Shown in pieces: positions 48,590-59,334 of a stretch of DNA of 64,000 nucleotides. The translations under genes and the position numbers were made by a program. The stretch covers positions 691,048 to 755,047 of the forward strand of contig NW_004450562.1 in assembly GCF_000321225.1 (NCBI RefSeq), in the 5' to 3' direction. The stretch comes from Odobenus rosmarus divergens (taxonomy: Eukaryota > Chordata > Mammalia > Carnivora > Odobenidae). The number at the start of each line of letters is the position of its first letter. Position 1 is the stretch's first letter. Below the pieces are notes generated by a model. It saw only the letters and a program-made list of their open reading frames with translations, did no database searches and was not told where the DNA came from.

Positions 48590-49130
48590 GGATGCCACCC
48601 TCTTTGTCCTCAGCAGTCAAAACATACCTAGTAAACACCTACTATGTATCAGGCACTGCCAGGCCCTGGGAATACTATGGTAAGCAAACCCAGATATTGC
48701 CCCTCAGCTCATGGAGTGGACCATAGGGTCCACTGGGAGAGACAGATTGGATTAAATAATGCCACAAATGTGGGAGTAATTAGATTGACGGAAGTGGGAA
48801 GTAAATTGGGTGCAAGAAACAAGTTTCTATGAAAGCACCAAACAGGGGAACCCAATCTAGATGATCAAGGAAGCTTACACAAGAAGGGAAGCTTGAACCA
48901 AAGTGCAGAGCTAATGGGGAAGAGGGTGGCGCACCGCACTGTGGAAACAACATGTGCTGCAGTTGATCATGTGGCCAGGGGAGCTTGGCAGGTGTGCCAG
49001 ACTGAGGAAGCACCGAGGAGGGGCTTAGAGGAGTGCAGATGGAAGGGTCAGAATCAGCAAGGCTCTATGGGCCACGTGAAGAATTCTTATCTTTATCCCT
49101 TGAATAATGAGAACCCTCAGAAGAGTTTTT
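48590..49130 (+). repeat. Ancient interspersed repeat, not named
   Basis: Contains 'cacctactatgtatcaggca', 'tcatggagtggaccataggg' and 'gcaaggctctatgggccacg', phrases common in very old mammalian repeats. The same family seems present near 11,140 to 11,800 and 23,130 to 23,420. I cannot assign it by eye. Confidence 0.5.
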
Positions 49131-49149
49131 TGTTTGTTTGTTTAATCGA

Positions 49150-49470
49150 AGAATAACATCATAGGGTAAAATGTACAACTGTAAAATGTATAGTTCGATA
49201 ATATTTACGTATGTATACACTGTGTAACAAGCACCCAGATCAAGATACAGAACATTTCCATCATTCCAGGAAGTTCCTCATGTCCCCTTTGAGTCAACAC
49301 CTTCTCCCAGCCATGCACAAGGAAACCACTATTCTCTTATCACCATAGATTTTTCTTGCCTGTTCTTGAACTTCATATAAATGGAATCATCCTATAACAT
49401 ACTCTTTTTGTATCTGGACTCACTTCATTTAACATTGTGCTTGTGAGGTTCATCCACAGTATTAAATTTA
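49150..49470 (-). mobile_element. Old L1 3' region
   Basis: Complement blocks: 'atcaagatacagaacatttc', 'cctgttcttgaacttcatat', 'ctggactcacttcatttaac'. Confidence 0.78.
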
Positions 49471-50522
49471 ACAGAAGCCTTAGAAGGGTTTGACTCAGAA
49501 ATGAAACAAAAACAGTAACTTAGTAAGAGCTCTTGACTCCTGGGTTTAGTTGATATTTGTGGTTACCAGAGTCAGCTGTGTAGTTGCAGCAATACTTGCA
49601 TACTTGCTCAGCCCTAATTATATTATCTTCAACTGAGGCTTTTCTTCATTGCTTTCAAGTTTTTCCTTCCAGGCATTAACCATGAATGAATTTCAAACAC
49701 GTTTGTTGTACAACTACAGGGTCTTTCTTATACTTACTTGGGATACACTCAAGAAAAATATCTGCTTAGTGAGTAACAGGTTAAGTACTTCGGGGAAAGA
49801 AGACTCCATGGAAATTGAATTGTGTTTTTATCTGAAGTGTAATGAAAGGAATGACAGTTCCATGTTTTTTGATGAATCTGACTAGGCAATGGAGTTGTAG
49901 CCTTGTAATACTGTCTTTATACATGAAAATGAATGGACTGGACTAATTAATCTCTAAGATCCTTGAAGTTCTATGAATTGGATCTGTTAGTGGTGGTTTT
50001 GTTGATTGGCTTTCATTATCCTTCCATACTGCTGCTTTTCAATGGAAATGTAAAAAAAAAAAAAGCCTCTTAGCTGTGTAACCTTGAAGGGTGAGCATGA
50101 GTAACATTACCTGAAAAAGACACATGAAATTGCTTTGCAAATGTTAAGGTATGGTGTTTGTTACTACCAATCTTTTTAGTGATTTTGTTTACTTCAGAAG
50201 TACTACTATTAATGCTTCTGTTTTACTATGTGTGAATCCTGTAACTGGCTATTACCTAATAGCTTTGATCATCATGTGGAAGTTTATAATTCCTCCAGAT
50301 TGAAACATAGGGACCCTTCTAAAATCTCTGTATTAGCTTTCTGGATGATTATTAAGATATTAGTTTTACTCTTGCATGAGCTACTGAGTAATGACAATGA
50401 CAGCTTCCGAGCATGCTTTTCTATATCTTCTTTCCCTTTCTTTTTAAAAAGTAATTTTTTTGAGTAAGGGATGCATTCTTTTTTTTTTTTTAAGGGATGT
50501 ATTCATATGCTTTAAAGGATAA

Positions 50523-50714
50523 GGGCACCTGGGTGGCGCAATCCGTTGAGTGTCCAACTCTTGGTTTTGGCTCAGGTTATGATCTCAGGGTTATGAGATT
50601 GAGCCCCTTGTCAGGCTCTGCTATCAACGCAGAGTCTGCTTAAGACTCTTTCCCCCTCTCTCCCTGCCCCTCCCCACTCTCAAATAAATAAATAAAATCT
50701 GTAAAAAAAAAAAA
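50523..50714 (+). mobile_element. Carnivore SINE
   Basis: Head gggcacctgggtggcgcaat; body with 'tcagggttatgagattgagc'; tail of A. Target AAAGGATA before and after. Confidence 0.93.
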
Positions 50715-51149
50715 AGAAAGGATATAGAGTGAAGTCTCTCCCATCTCTTTCAGATCCTGTTCCCTTCCCACGGGAAACCAATGTAGCTAGTTACTCATGT
50801 AGCTTTCCACAAAAGTTTTATGCAAATAGGTTCATATACTTAACTATATTTCCATTTTTCTGGGCATAGCTTAGCTGGTTTCTGTGCCTGGTCTCACAAG
50901 GCTGAAATCATGATGTCAGTTGGACTTCATTCTCACCTAGAGACTCACTAGGAAAGAATTTGCTTTTAAGTGCTTTCAAGTTGTTGGCAGCTGTAGAATT
51001 CATGGCAGTTTGCTTTATCAAAGCCAGCGGTGGGGGAGAGAGAGAGTCTCTGCTGCTTAGAGTCTCTCTCCTCAGGGAATGAGTAGGTCCTCTATTCATT
51101 TTTTCATTGAGATATAATTCATATATCACAAAATCCATCCCTTTTTAAA

Positions 51150-51342
51150 AAAAAGATTTTATTTATGTATTTGACAGAGAGAGACACAGTGAGAGAGGAA
51201 ACACAAGCAGGGGGAGTGGGAGAGGGAGAAGCAGGCCTCCCACGGAGCAGAGAGCCTGATGCTAGGCTTGATCTCAGGACCCTGGGATCATGACCTGAGC
51301 TGAAGGCAGATGCTTAACCAACTGAGCCACCCAGGTGCCCCC
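51150..51342 (-). mobile_element. Carnivore SINE, first of two at one site
   Basis: Full length. Left target AAATCCATCC at 51,131; the middle copy at 51,343. Confidence 0.94.
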
Positions 51343-51356
51343 AAATCCATCCTTTT

Positions 51357-51462
51357 TTAAAAAAAAATTTTAAGTAAGCTCTACACCCAACGTGGGGCTT
51401 GAATCCATGACCCTGAGATCAAGAGTTGCATATTCCATGGAATGAGCCAGCCATGCACCCCG
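51357..51462 (-). mobile_element. Short-type carnivore SINE, second of two at one site
   Basis: 'aagtaagctctacacccaac' to 'gccagccatgcacccc'. Bounded by the middle and right copies of AAATCCATCCTTTT (51,343 and 51,463). Confidence 0.92.
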
Positions 51463-52049
51463 AAATCCATCCTTTTAAAGTGCATAATTCAGTGGTTGTT
51501 AGTATATGCACAAAGTTGTGCAACTATCAACATGTCTAATTTCAGAATATTTTCATCACCCTGAAAAGAAAGCCCATGCTCATTAGCAGTCTATCCTCAC
51601 TCCCTGAATACCCCCGCTTCTAGCTTCTAGTAACCAACAATCTGCTTTCTGTTTCTATGGATTTGCCTATTCTGAATATTCATATGAATAGATATATTTT
51701 ACAGTATATGGCCTTTTGTATCTGGCTTCTTTCACTTAGTACAATGTTTTCAAGGTGCATCCATGTTGTAGCATGTACCAGGGCTTCATTCCTTGTTATG
51801 GCTGCATAGTATTCCATTGTATGGGTATATGCCGTTTGGTGGATATTTAGGTTGTGTCCAATCCTTTGCTATTACAAACACTTGATATCCCATTATAAAC
51901 AACAATAGATATGTTTAAATAAACATTTTGAATGTGAATGAGTGTATCTGTACCATAAATTTCTAGAAGTAAAATTGCTAGATCAAAGGTTTATCCATCA
52001 GTAATACTGATAATTCTTGTTATTATACCATTTACAATCTATCCTTTTT

Positions 52050-52230
52050 AAAAAGATTTTATTTATTTGACAGAGAGAGAGAGAGCACAAGCAAGGGGGA
52101 GGAGCAAAGGGAGAGGGAGAAACAGGCTCCTCGATGAGCAGGGAGCCTGATGTGGACTCGATCCCAGGACCCCGGGATCATGACCTGAGAAGAAGGCAGA
52201 TGCTTAACCAGCTGAGCCACCCAGGAACTC
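52050..52230 (-). mobile_element. Carnivore SINE
   Basis: 'aaaagattttatttatttga' to 'gagccacccaggaactc'. Long imperfect target: TATACCATTTACAATCTATC before (52,024), TATACCACTTATAATCTGTC after (52,231). Confidence 0.94.
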
Positions 52231-52346
52231 TATACCACTTATAATCTGTCTTTTAAAGTACTGTTTGAGGAAGGGAGGTGAAATTGTATAGCGGGAAATG
52301 CACTGAATTCTGGGCTTTATTTTATCACTATCAAGAGAAGTTATGC

Positions 52347-52586
52347 TATAGTGGTTATTAAGAGCATGGGCTCCGGAGGCAGACTGCCTGGGTTAGAATC
52401 TTAGTTCTGCCACTTATGATCTAAATGACCTTAAGAAAGTTAGATAACCACTCAGCTTCAGTTTATCTGTAAAATAGGGATGACATTAGTACGTTTTGTG
52501 GGGATTAATGCAATAATACATGTAAAACTTTTATACCAGTGCCTGACACATAGCAAGTGCTCAATAAATGTTAACTCTTATTGGTG
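52347..52586 (+). mobile_element. MIR, near full length
   Basis: Very well preserved: 'agtggttattaagagcatgg', 'gcagactgcctgggttagaa', 'cagcttcagtttatctgtaa', 'cagtgcctgacacatagcaa', 'gtgctcaataaatgttaact'. The best MIR in the window. Confidence 0.9.
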
Positions 52587-52610
52587 GCAATGTGATCTTG
52601 GGCCACTGTC

Positions 52611-52821
52611 TTTCTTTTTTTTTTTTTTTTAAGATTTTATTTATTTATTTGACAGAGAGAGACACAGCAAGAGAGCGAACACAAGCAGGGGGAGTGGGAG
52701 AGGGAGAAGCAGGCTTCCCGCGGAGCAGGAAGGGAGCCCAATGCAGGGCTCGATCCCAGGACTCTGGGATCATGACCTGAGCCGAAGGCAGACGCTTAAC
52801 AACTGAGCCACCCAGGTGCCC
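52611..52821 (-). mobile_element. Carnivore SINE
   Basis: T-tail start, ends gagccacccaggtgccc. Directly abuts the next SINE. No clear target duplication. Confidence 0.93.
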
Positions 52822-52831
52822 TCCAAGTTTT

Positions 52832-53005
52832 TTTTTTTTAAGGTTTTATTTATTTATTCATGAGAGAGAGAGAGAGAGAGGCAGAGGGAGAAGCAGGCTC
52901 CCAAGGAGCAGGGAGCCCGATGCAGGACTCGATCCCAGGACCCTGGTATCATGACCTGAGCCAAAGGCAGACACTTAACCATCTGAGTCACCCAGATGCC
53001 CTGTT
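52832..53005 (-). mobile_element. Carnivore SINE
   Basis: Target TCCAAGTTTT at 52,822 and 53,006, so it inserted immediately next to the previous SINE. Ends gagtcacccagatgccc. Confidence 0.93.
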
Positions 53006-53084
53006 TCCAAGTTTTAAAAGGTGATTATGGTCCCTGGATATTTAATTATTTACTGTCTCATATTGTTCTCTAATGTTCTTTGTG

Positions 53085-53278
53085 GTTTTTTTTTTTTAAG
53101 ATTTTTATTTATTTATTGAGAGAGAGAATGGTAGAGAGCATGAAAGGGAAGAAGATCAGAGAAAGAAGCAGACCCCCTGCCGAGCAGGGAGCCCAATGCG
53201 GTACTCGATCCCGGGACTCCAGGATCATGACCTGAGCCAAAGGCAGTCGCTCAACCAACTGAGCCACCCAGGTGCCCT
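53085..53278 (-). mobile_element. Carnivore SINE
   Basis: Ends ctgagccacccaggtgccct. Perfect target GTTCTTTGTG at 53,075 and 53,279. Confidence 0.95.
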
Positions 53279-53604
53279 GTTCTTTGTGTTATTGTTTGTT
53301 CATTACTGTGGGTAGGGGACAACATAGGTTTTATACTTTTAACCATTGGTAGCCCTTGCTCCAGAACCATGTACATCTGTTGTGGCTCCCCTCCTTGCAT
53401 TCTCCCACCTCTGCCAAATATATATACTTGATATCTATATACATGCATATATAAATACACATATGGATAACGTGTCTTATTGTTAGTTTTCCTGAGATAG
53501 GCAGGATTTAGCAAATTTATGCCCCCTCTATCCCTTTCTTATAGCTGATTCTGCCTCTACTTAGCCATCACCATAGATCCTAATTTTACATATATTCCCC
53601 ACTG

Positions 53605-53700
53605 ATCTGTAAACTCGAAGGAGGTAACCATGTCCATTTGCTTCATTACATCCTCAGCATATAGCAGTGCTTAGCTCCCAATAAGCAATTAAAAAATATT
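53605..53700 (+). mobile_element. L2 3' end
   Basis: 'gtaaactcgaaggaggtaac', 'cctcagcatatagcagtgct', 'cccaataagcaattaaaaaa' in the L2 tail order. Confidence 0.6.
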
Positions 53701-54261
53701 TTTAATATTGAATATTAGTAATGCGATCCAGCTAAACCTAAAACTTTTTGCTATCTATTATAATTGAATAGTTAAAATTATGTTAGAGCTTCCCAATTTT
53801 TTGTACCTTGTAAGGTATAATGATAAATTCATTAAAAAAATTTTTTTAAATATATGATTTGGAATGGAAAAAATTTTTGTCCTCACAAAATTTAAGATTC
53901 AATCTCTGTAGAAATGGTTTCTCTGGCCTAAGATTTAGGTACTCTACCAACAACCTGTGTATTTCTTTATTCATAGCCTAAGGGTTTCTACTTTTCAAGT
54001 AAAGTTGGCTTTTGCTGAGCAGATGACAAAAGCCTGTTAGTTGAGTAATGGCACCAGCGTGCAATTAGTTCCTATTTATCTTTTAATCTGATAAAAATGA
54101 GCTTGTACGGATGCCTTTAATGAACCAACAAAAAAGAGTTACCATCTGGAGACCTCAACATCTGAGTTTCTTCTGATCTTCTGTAGCCTCTTTTATATTA
54201 AGTAAAGTCTCTTTCCCCAAATTAAAAAGGTTACTTTTAACTTAAAATAATGTAGTATTTT

Positions 54262-54458
54262 GGGGCGCCTGGGTGGCTCAGTTGTTAAGCGTCTGCCTTC
54301 GGCTCAGGTCATGATCCCAGGGTCCTGGGATCGAGCCCCGTACTGGGCTCCCTGCTCCGTGGGAAGCCTGCTTCTCCCTCTCCCACTCTCCCTGCTTGTG
54401 TTCCCTCTTTTGCTGTGTCTCTCTCTGTCAAATAAATAAAATCTTTAAAAAAAATAAT
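54262..54458 (+). mobile_element. Carnivore SINE
   Basis: Head ggggcgcctgggtggctcag, close to the apparent local consensus. Perfect 16-base target AATAATGTAGTATTTT at 54,246 and 54,459. Confidence 0.95.
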
Positions 54459-54899
54459 AATAATGTAGTATTTTGTCTCAACATAGCCCCTAGTGTTTTC
54501 ATCAGTATTTAAAATGGTTTTTACACTAACTATTTAATAAAAGGAGTGATCGAAACTCCCTTTCCTATGATTTACTGAGCTGATGCAAATAGATTGGCCA
54601 AGCTTGATTAGGTTTTCCATGTTAGCTGGGATGTTATTTAATACAGGACATAGGACTCCAACTTTCCTCTTGCCCTTGGGGAATGCTCTTTAAGTAGTAC
54701 CCATGTGGCAAGGCCTAGGGTTTTGTTATAATTATATAGGTTTGGTCAGTCAACTCCTTGGGAGACAGCTGGAGTTTGAAAATGGAGATCTGGGTCCCAA
54801 TCCTGATCCCGCTGGCTTGGAGCAAAATATCTATCCTCATTTCTTCATCCACAAAATTCATAAAAGGTTCAGTCCTGCTGTGAAGATTAAGTCTTAGAA

Positions 54900-55120
54900 A
54901 AACAGTGAAGTGCAAGTACTCTATGTCGGAGTTAAATAGACCTGGCTTCAAATTGATTTTATTAACTTAAATTGTTCAATGTCTTGCAACACTTATTTAA
55001 ATTGTGCATAATAGATCTTCTTGATATCTCTTGTTGTGAGGATTAAATGGAGATACAGTACGTATACTGCTTTGTCCAGTGCTTGGCGTATAGAAAGCAC
55101 CCTGTGAATACTGTCTGCAC
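54900..55120 (+). mobile_element. MIR
   Basis: 'gttaaatagacctggcttca', 'tgttgtgaggattaaatgga', 'gtccagtgcttggcgtatag' in forward order. A second weak MIR-like piece precedes it at about 54,770 to 54,870. Confidence 0.65.
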
Positions 55121-55320
55121 TCAAGATAACCCATGATAGTAGTTTCAATTTAGTTAGCATCAAGTATTTAAAATGCCTTCCACTCGACAAATTGTTTTAA
55201 GGGAGAGCGACCACCTGCTGTATATCTTTTAATGTGATGGTAAACTTATAGATTTTCCTTTAATATATACTCGATACAGGAAAACTCAAAACACCAAAGG
55301 AAAAAAGTCTAGAAGCCAGC

Positions 55321-55334
55321 AACCCCCCCCCCCT
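55321..55334. repeat. Poly(C) tract
   Basis: A run of C after AGCAA, a homopolymer likely to be length-variable. Confidence 0.9.
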
Positions 55335-55402
55335 TAAGCTCCCCAGAACCAAATTTTGTTAACACTAGGCTGTGAAGTCACATTAAAGGATCCCAGGTAT
55401 TG

Positions 55403-55595
55403 GAGGTTCCTGTGTGGCTCAGTGGGTTAAGCGGCTGCTTTCGGCTCAGGTCATGATCCCAGAATCCTCGGATCTAGCCCGGAGTCGGGCTCCCTGCTCA
55501 GCGGGGAGCCTGCTTCTGCCCCTCCCCCCTGCGCATGCTCGCTCAGTCTCTTTCTCTCCGTCTTAAATTAAAAAATTAAAAAAAAAAAAAAAAAA
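55403..55595 (+). mobile_element. Carnivore SINE just upstream of the TASOR CpG island
   Basis: Head ggaggttcctgtgtggctca, body with a CpG-containing 'tgcgcatgctcgctcag', long A-tail. Target AAAGGATCCCAGGTATTG at 55,385 and AAAGGATCCCAGGCATTG at 55,596. It ends about 300 bases before the GC-rich island. Confidence 0.95.
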
Positions 55596-56126
55596 AAAGG
55601 ATCCCAGGCATTGACTGCTGGCTGGAGACGTGCCACTGGTTCTAACCCTTTAAGATCAAAGAGGGCGGGGAGAATGTATTGTAAAGATGCAAGATCCGGT
55701 GGGAAAGGCAGATGGTGGGGCCCGGAGGCTTTCAGGTTGTTTTCGCTGTGGTCCATTGTCTTATCTCCTCTCCAGGCCCACATATGCACGTAAATATTTC
55801 ACAGAGCTGGGTTTCTCCTGCATCCATTGCTTGACTCCTCTTTTGCTGGAGGAAACTCGTGAGCGGAGATAAGGGTTATATCACTACGACAGGCGACGCC
55901 TGGGCTCGCGGGACCGGTCCAGGCGCACCTCCCTCCCCTGCACCGCTGGTCGGGAGCCGTCCGGGAACTTGCAGTTCGCCTTAAGTTCTCTCCACTCCGA
56001 AGCGGTCCGCGGCGTCGAGGTATTGGCAGGGCGTTGCCGTCGCCCCTTTTGGCGGGCTCGGGCGCCCCGAGGCTCCGCCCTCCTGCGCCGTCTATCTGCA
56101 CCCGCGGAGGCGGGCGCCGCGCCCTC

Positions 56127-56131
56127 ATTGG
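56127..56131 (-). promoter_or_regulatory. Reversed CCAAT box
   Basis: ATTGG in the context CCTCATTGGCGCAG, a typical NF-Y half of a CpG-island promoter, about 300 bases upstream of the TASOR start codon. Confidence 0.5.
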
Positions 56132-56309
56132 CGCAGCAGCCCGCGACGGGCCCGCCTCCTCCCGGCCCCGACGCGAGCACGTTGAGTGGCGGGGGCCGGC
56201 AGAAGAACTGTCCGAGCGAGGAGCGGCTCCTGGGGCCGGGTGGCACGGTTGGGGCGCCAGCTTTGGGCCCCCGAGAGGCTGCTGGGCCGGGACCGCGCCT
56301 CGCGGCCAC

Positions 56310-56330
56310 GGGGGGAAGGGAGTGGGTGGG
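56310..56330 (+). promoter_or_regulatory. G-quadruplex motif in TASOR leader
   Basis: Four G-runs of three or more separated by loops of 2, 3 and 1 bases (runs at 56,310, 56,318, 56,324 and 56,328). Fits the canonical G3+N1-7 pattern on the sense strand, about 100 bases before the start codon. Confidence 0.6.
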
Positions 56331-56429
56331 CTGAGAGCAGCTCGGTGGCGAGGCCGGCCCGCCGCCCCTTCCCCCCACCCCCGCCGACCTTGCCGGCAGA
56401 AGCTTCCCGGAGCTCCTCACGCCGGCGCG

Positions 56430-56763
56430 ATGGCGACTGCTGGGGAGACGGAGGCCTCTCCGCCGACGGATGCGAGCTGGGAAAGTGGCGGCGGCGGAGA
56501 CGACGAGATGAAGCAGGCGCTTCCGGAGCTTGAGTCCTCCCCACAAAATGGCGGCGGCGGCGGCGGCCTCAGCATCGCGGAGCCCGGCGGCGGCGCCGGG
56601 CCTGAGGAGACCGCTGCGGCCTCGGCCGCCCCGAGCGTCAGCCACGAGCAGCCTCAGGACTCGTCTGAGGCGGGCGCAGCCGCTCTCCTCAAAGGCCCCG
56701 AAGAGCCCGAAAGACCCGTTAGGAGGAGTTTTCAGATCCCCAGGAAGAGCAGAGAAAAGAAAG
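56430..56763 (+). CDS. TASOR: TASOR (FAM208A) exon 1, N-terminus
   Basis: TASOR is a core subunit of the HUSH complex with MPP8 and periphilin; HUSH directs H3K9me3 silencing of retroelements and unintegrated or repeat-like transcripts in the nucleus. Exon 1 encodes 111 residues plus one base: MATAGETEASPPTDASWESG, an acidic ALPELE stretch, a run of six Gly, an Ala/Glu-rich segment, then PVRRSFQIPRKSREKK. It ends at AAAG|gtggtg, phase 1, fitting an Ala (GCN) codon at the start of exon 2. The start ATG has a good context (gcgATGG). All of this part is probably disordered; the pseudo-PARP domain and the rest lie beyond the window. Confidence 0.95.
56545..56555 (+). promoter_or_regulatory. YY1-type motif in TASOR exon 1
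   Basis: AAAATGGCGGC is a near-perfect YY1 site (AANATGGCGGC) on the sense strand, inside coding sequence and the CpG island. YY1 sites just downstream of start sites are common in housekeeping promoters. It overlaps the Gly repeat, so the match could be a coding accident. Confidence 0.45.
56551..56567 (+). repeat. (GGC)n coding repeat (poly-Gly of TASOR)
   Basis: A GCGGCGGCGGCGGCGGC run encoding consecutive Gly residues. Triplet repeat that may vary in length. Confidence 0.85.
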
Positions 56764-59334
56764 GTGGTGCTTCCCCTCTTCCCCAACCCCTCTTTCTCTC
56801 TCCCTTCCATCTTTTCATTAGAACCTCTCTGTCTCTTCCCACACCCATCCGAGACACGTAAACACGCATGCAGCGCCAGCCGCCTCTCCCCTCACTGTCA
56901 CGGCCACCCAGCTGCTGCGCCTGGTGCGAGAGGAAAGCGGTGGAACCACGCTCCGCTGCTCCCCTGTCCCCGTGGAAGTTGGAAGTAGCTCAGGTTTGAA
57001 GCTTGTCCGTAAGGCTGCAGCTCCCAGAGAGGAAAGATGGAGCTCGGCGCCCCTCCCTCCCAGCCCCTGAAGGCACAGAAGCTGGTGTGTCCTCCTAAGG
57101 ATGCTTCTGACAAGTCTCACTGTGGAAATAGCCCGTGGCCATGGATTCTGGGGCTTTCTCCAAGGCCATTGCATTCAGAGGACCACAAGTGCTTCTCCCT
57201 TTGGAAATTCTTCAGCTCTAAGTGTCTACTTGGAATTTGCTCGATGTCAGCGTCTCCCCCTTGTTTAGAAACCTCCATTAGATGTGATCCATGCACACTG
57301 GTATTTTCCATCACACTTCATTTCCATGTAGATTTTTCCCCTTGTTTTTGAAGCGTTAGATTAAATAGGTCTCTCTCTTTAAATCCAAACTTTAGTATGT
57401 TTTCTCTTGTATTTGAGAAGAATGGGAAGGTAGGTTCTTGGTGCAGTAATTTCCCTATGGAAAAAAATAGAAGCTTATGCCCAAGTGTCACCAACTTGAT
57501 CTTGCAGACGAGAGAACTTCAGGGTTTTTGTTTCGTTTTTTTTTTTTTAAAAAAAGGCCAGTCTAGATTTTGGAACCAATATAGGAACAGTTACATGAAC
57601 TACTTTTATCTGTTTAAAACTTAATGCTATTTTATGACACATTTCTAATGGAGATCAAAATTAGTATTACCGTTTTCTATTACACTATTTTTGACTATCC
57701 AGTGATTTGGGATATTCTGGATTTAGTCAATTTAAAGTTTTTTTGTTTTACTGCGTGGTTTAGTATTTCATGATTTACTTTTTGGAAAATTATAGGAATT
57801 TTTTTTTGCAGAACGCTTTTTAATTTGTAATTTAAATCTTAGTAAAGACTTGGAATCTTGAATTAAGCATGAGCTTCCTTTTTCCATGTGCTTATCTCCA
57901 TTTGCACAACTGAAATTGTTAGAGCCTTTTATCAGTAAGATACGAACGAAGTCAAACTGTTAATTTCTATTTCCATGACAAAGCCAAGGAAATCCTTGGT
58001 GTGAGAAACCATGTTGACAAAAATAAAGTTACCTTTGTCCACCAGCATGAGGAATGTTTCTAGAAATATCTTTTAAATGAATTAATGTATTTTAGAGTTC
58101 AAGAGGATACTTGTAAAGGTCAGGGCTGTCAGTTCTTTGATTTATTTGGTTAAGATGTATAGTCTATAAGGAAATTTAGCTGCTCATCCTAAATTACCAG
58201 TTGGCAGAGGGTAGGTTGGAAGTACATTCAGGTGGGCTGTGGTAAAGAGGTAGGAGATTGAACTTTTTTCAAATTGTTCCTAGCTTGATAAAATTTTGAA
58301 GTCCCATTTTTTTTGTTTTCCTTTTTTTTTCCTCTTTTAAGTGCCCAAGAATATGGTTTATGGTACATCTTAAACCATGGATTCACCGTCTTTTAACTTT
58401 TGATAGGACCAGAATATTGTTGTAGAAATCCTCATAGTTTGGTTTGCGACTAGGGAAGTCACCAGGAAATGTTGAAAGGCACTGTGTTTACATGTGGTTT
58501 TTTTAATTAGGTAAATCCAGAGGTTACTGTAAAATAGGCTTTATTTGAACACACTGGAAGTGAATATAATTGAATTAGGAAATCTAAAACCTAGTTGCTT
58601 TCTCCCCTGAGTCTGATGCTCCTTGGGGAAAATTTATGTTTTCTATTCTCACTTAGAGGCAAAAGGTTGTCAACTTTTGTCTTGTCAGGGAGGTTATAGG
58701 TAAGGACAATAAAACACACTGGACTTTTTTCATGTTTAGTGAAAATAATTTATGCACTAAGCGGCATTTGTGCAAATGATGCAGTAACGATTTAAATAAA
58801 GCTTTTAAAACTTATTAAATAAGCAGCTATTTTACCGCCATGGACTTTATCCTGTCCAAGCTGAAAGAAGATAGTGTTTGGTTATAGAATTTAATAGAAA
58901 AATTGAAGTTTTCATAATTAAAAAAAATGCTTTATCAGAAATAGTACAGCAGGTGCTGCTAGTTTCACACTTCATCCCCAGATCATCTCTTGAAAGGTAT
59001 CACTTTATGTACAGGATTTGGCTAGCTATTAGTTGTGGTCATCTGAGTCTTTTATCATGAATGTTAGATCATTTTCAGTAGATACCTCTGAACCTTTCAG
59101 TATGAAAGATTCTTTTGCATTCATATTTTAATATGGCAGACCTTTGCTTGTGACTATGCTTTTCCAGTGAAATTTAACATGACTTATTTTTGGTACCTTA
59201 AATACTACATGAGTATAACTTGCTGACTCCAAGTTATTTTTTTGGTATTGACAATAGCATAACATCTAGAATACTGCCGTTCTAATTAATATTGGCAGAC
59301 ACTTTATAGTGCTTATTAGTAAGTTGGAGGCATT

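Larger units (their letters stand above)
51105..51990 (-). mobile_element. Old L1 3' region hosting two SINEs
   Basis: Starts 'cattgagatataattcatat', resumes after the SINEs with 'aagtgcataattcagtggtt', and runs through 'ggcttctttcacttagtaca' and 'ccattgtatgggtatatgcc'. Typical complement of an L1M 3' end. Confidence 0.82.
26603..55400. other. Intergenic region between ARHGEF3 and TASOR
   Basis: About 29 kb with no exon I can support on either strand. It is dominated by retrotransposons, listed separately. Stretches with nothing recognisable are 26,610 to 27,000, 27,610 to 29,430, 30,020 to 30,830 apart from the ATC repeat, 44,480 to 46,080, 47,220 to 48,060, 49,480 to 50,510, and 53,710 to 54,240; several are AT-rich. 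Confidence 0.8.
55880..56429 (+). promoter_or_regulatory. TASOR: TASOR CpG-island promoter and 5'UTR
   Basis: From about 55,890 the sequence changes sharply to GC-rich with dense CpG, unlike the AT-rich surroundings. It has no TATA box in a useful position. A reversed CCAAT box (ATTGG, 56,127 to 56,131) lies next to GGAGGCGGGCG-type GC boxes near 56,107. The start site cannot be seen from sequence; a place between about 56,150 and 56,300 is likely. A G-quadruplex motif lies at 56,310 to 56,330. The island extends through exon 1. Confidence 0.85.

Noticed and set aside
55884..56810. 308-codon open frame on the - strand across the TASOR island
   Set aside because: Stops are rare in any frame of CpG-rich DNA. 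It lies opposite the true exon and its residues are Arg/Gly/Pro/Ala noise.
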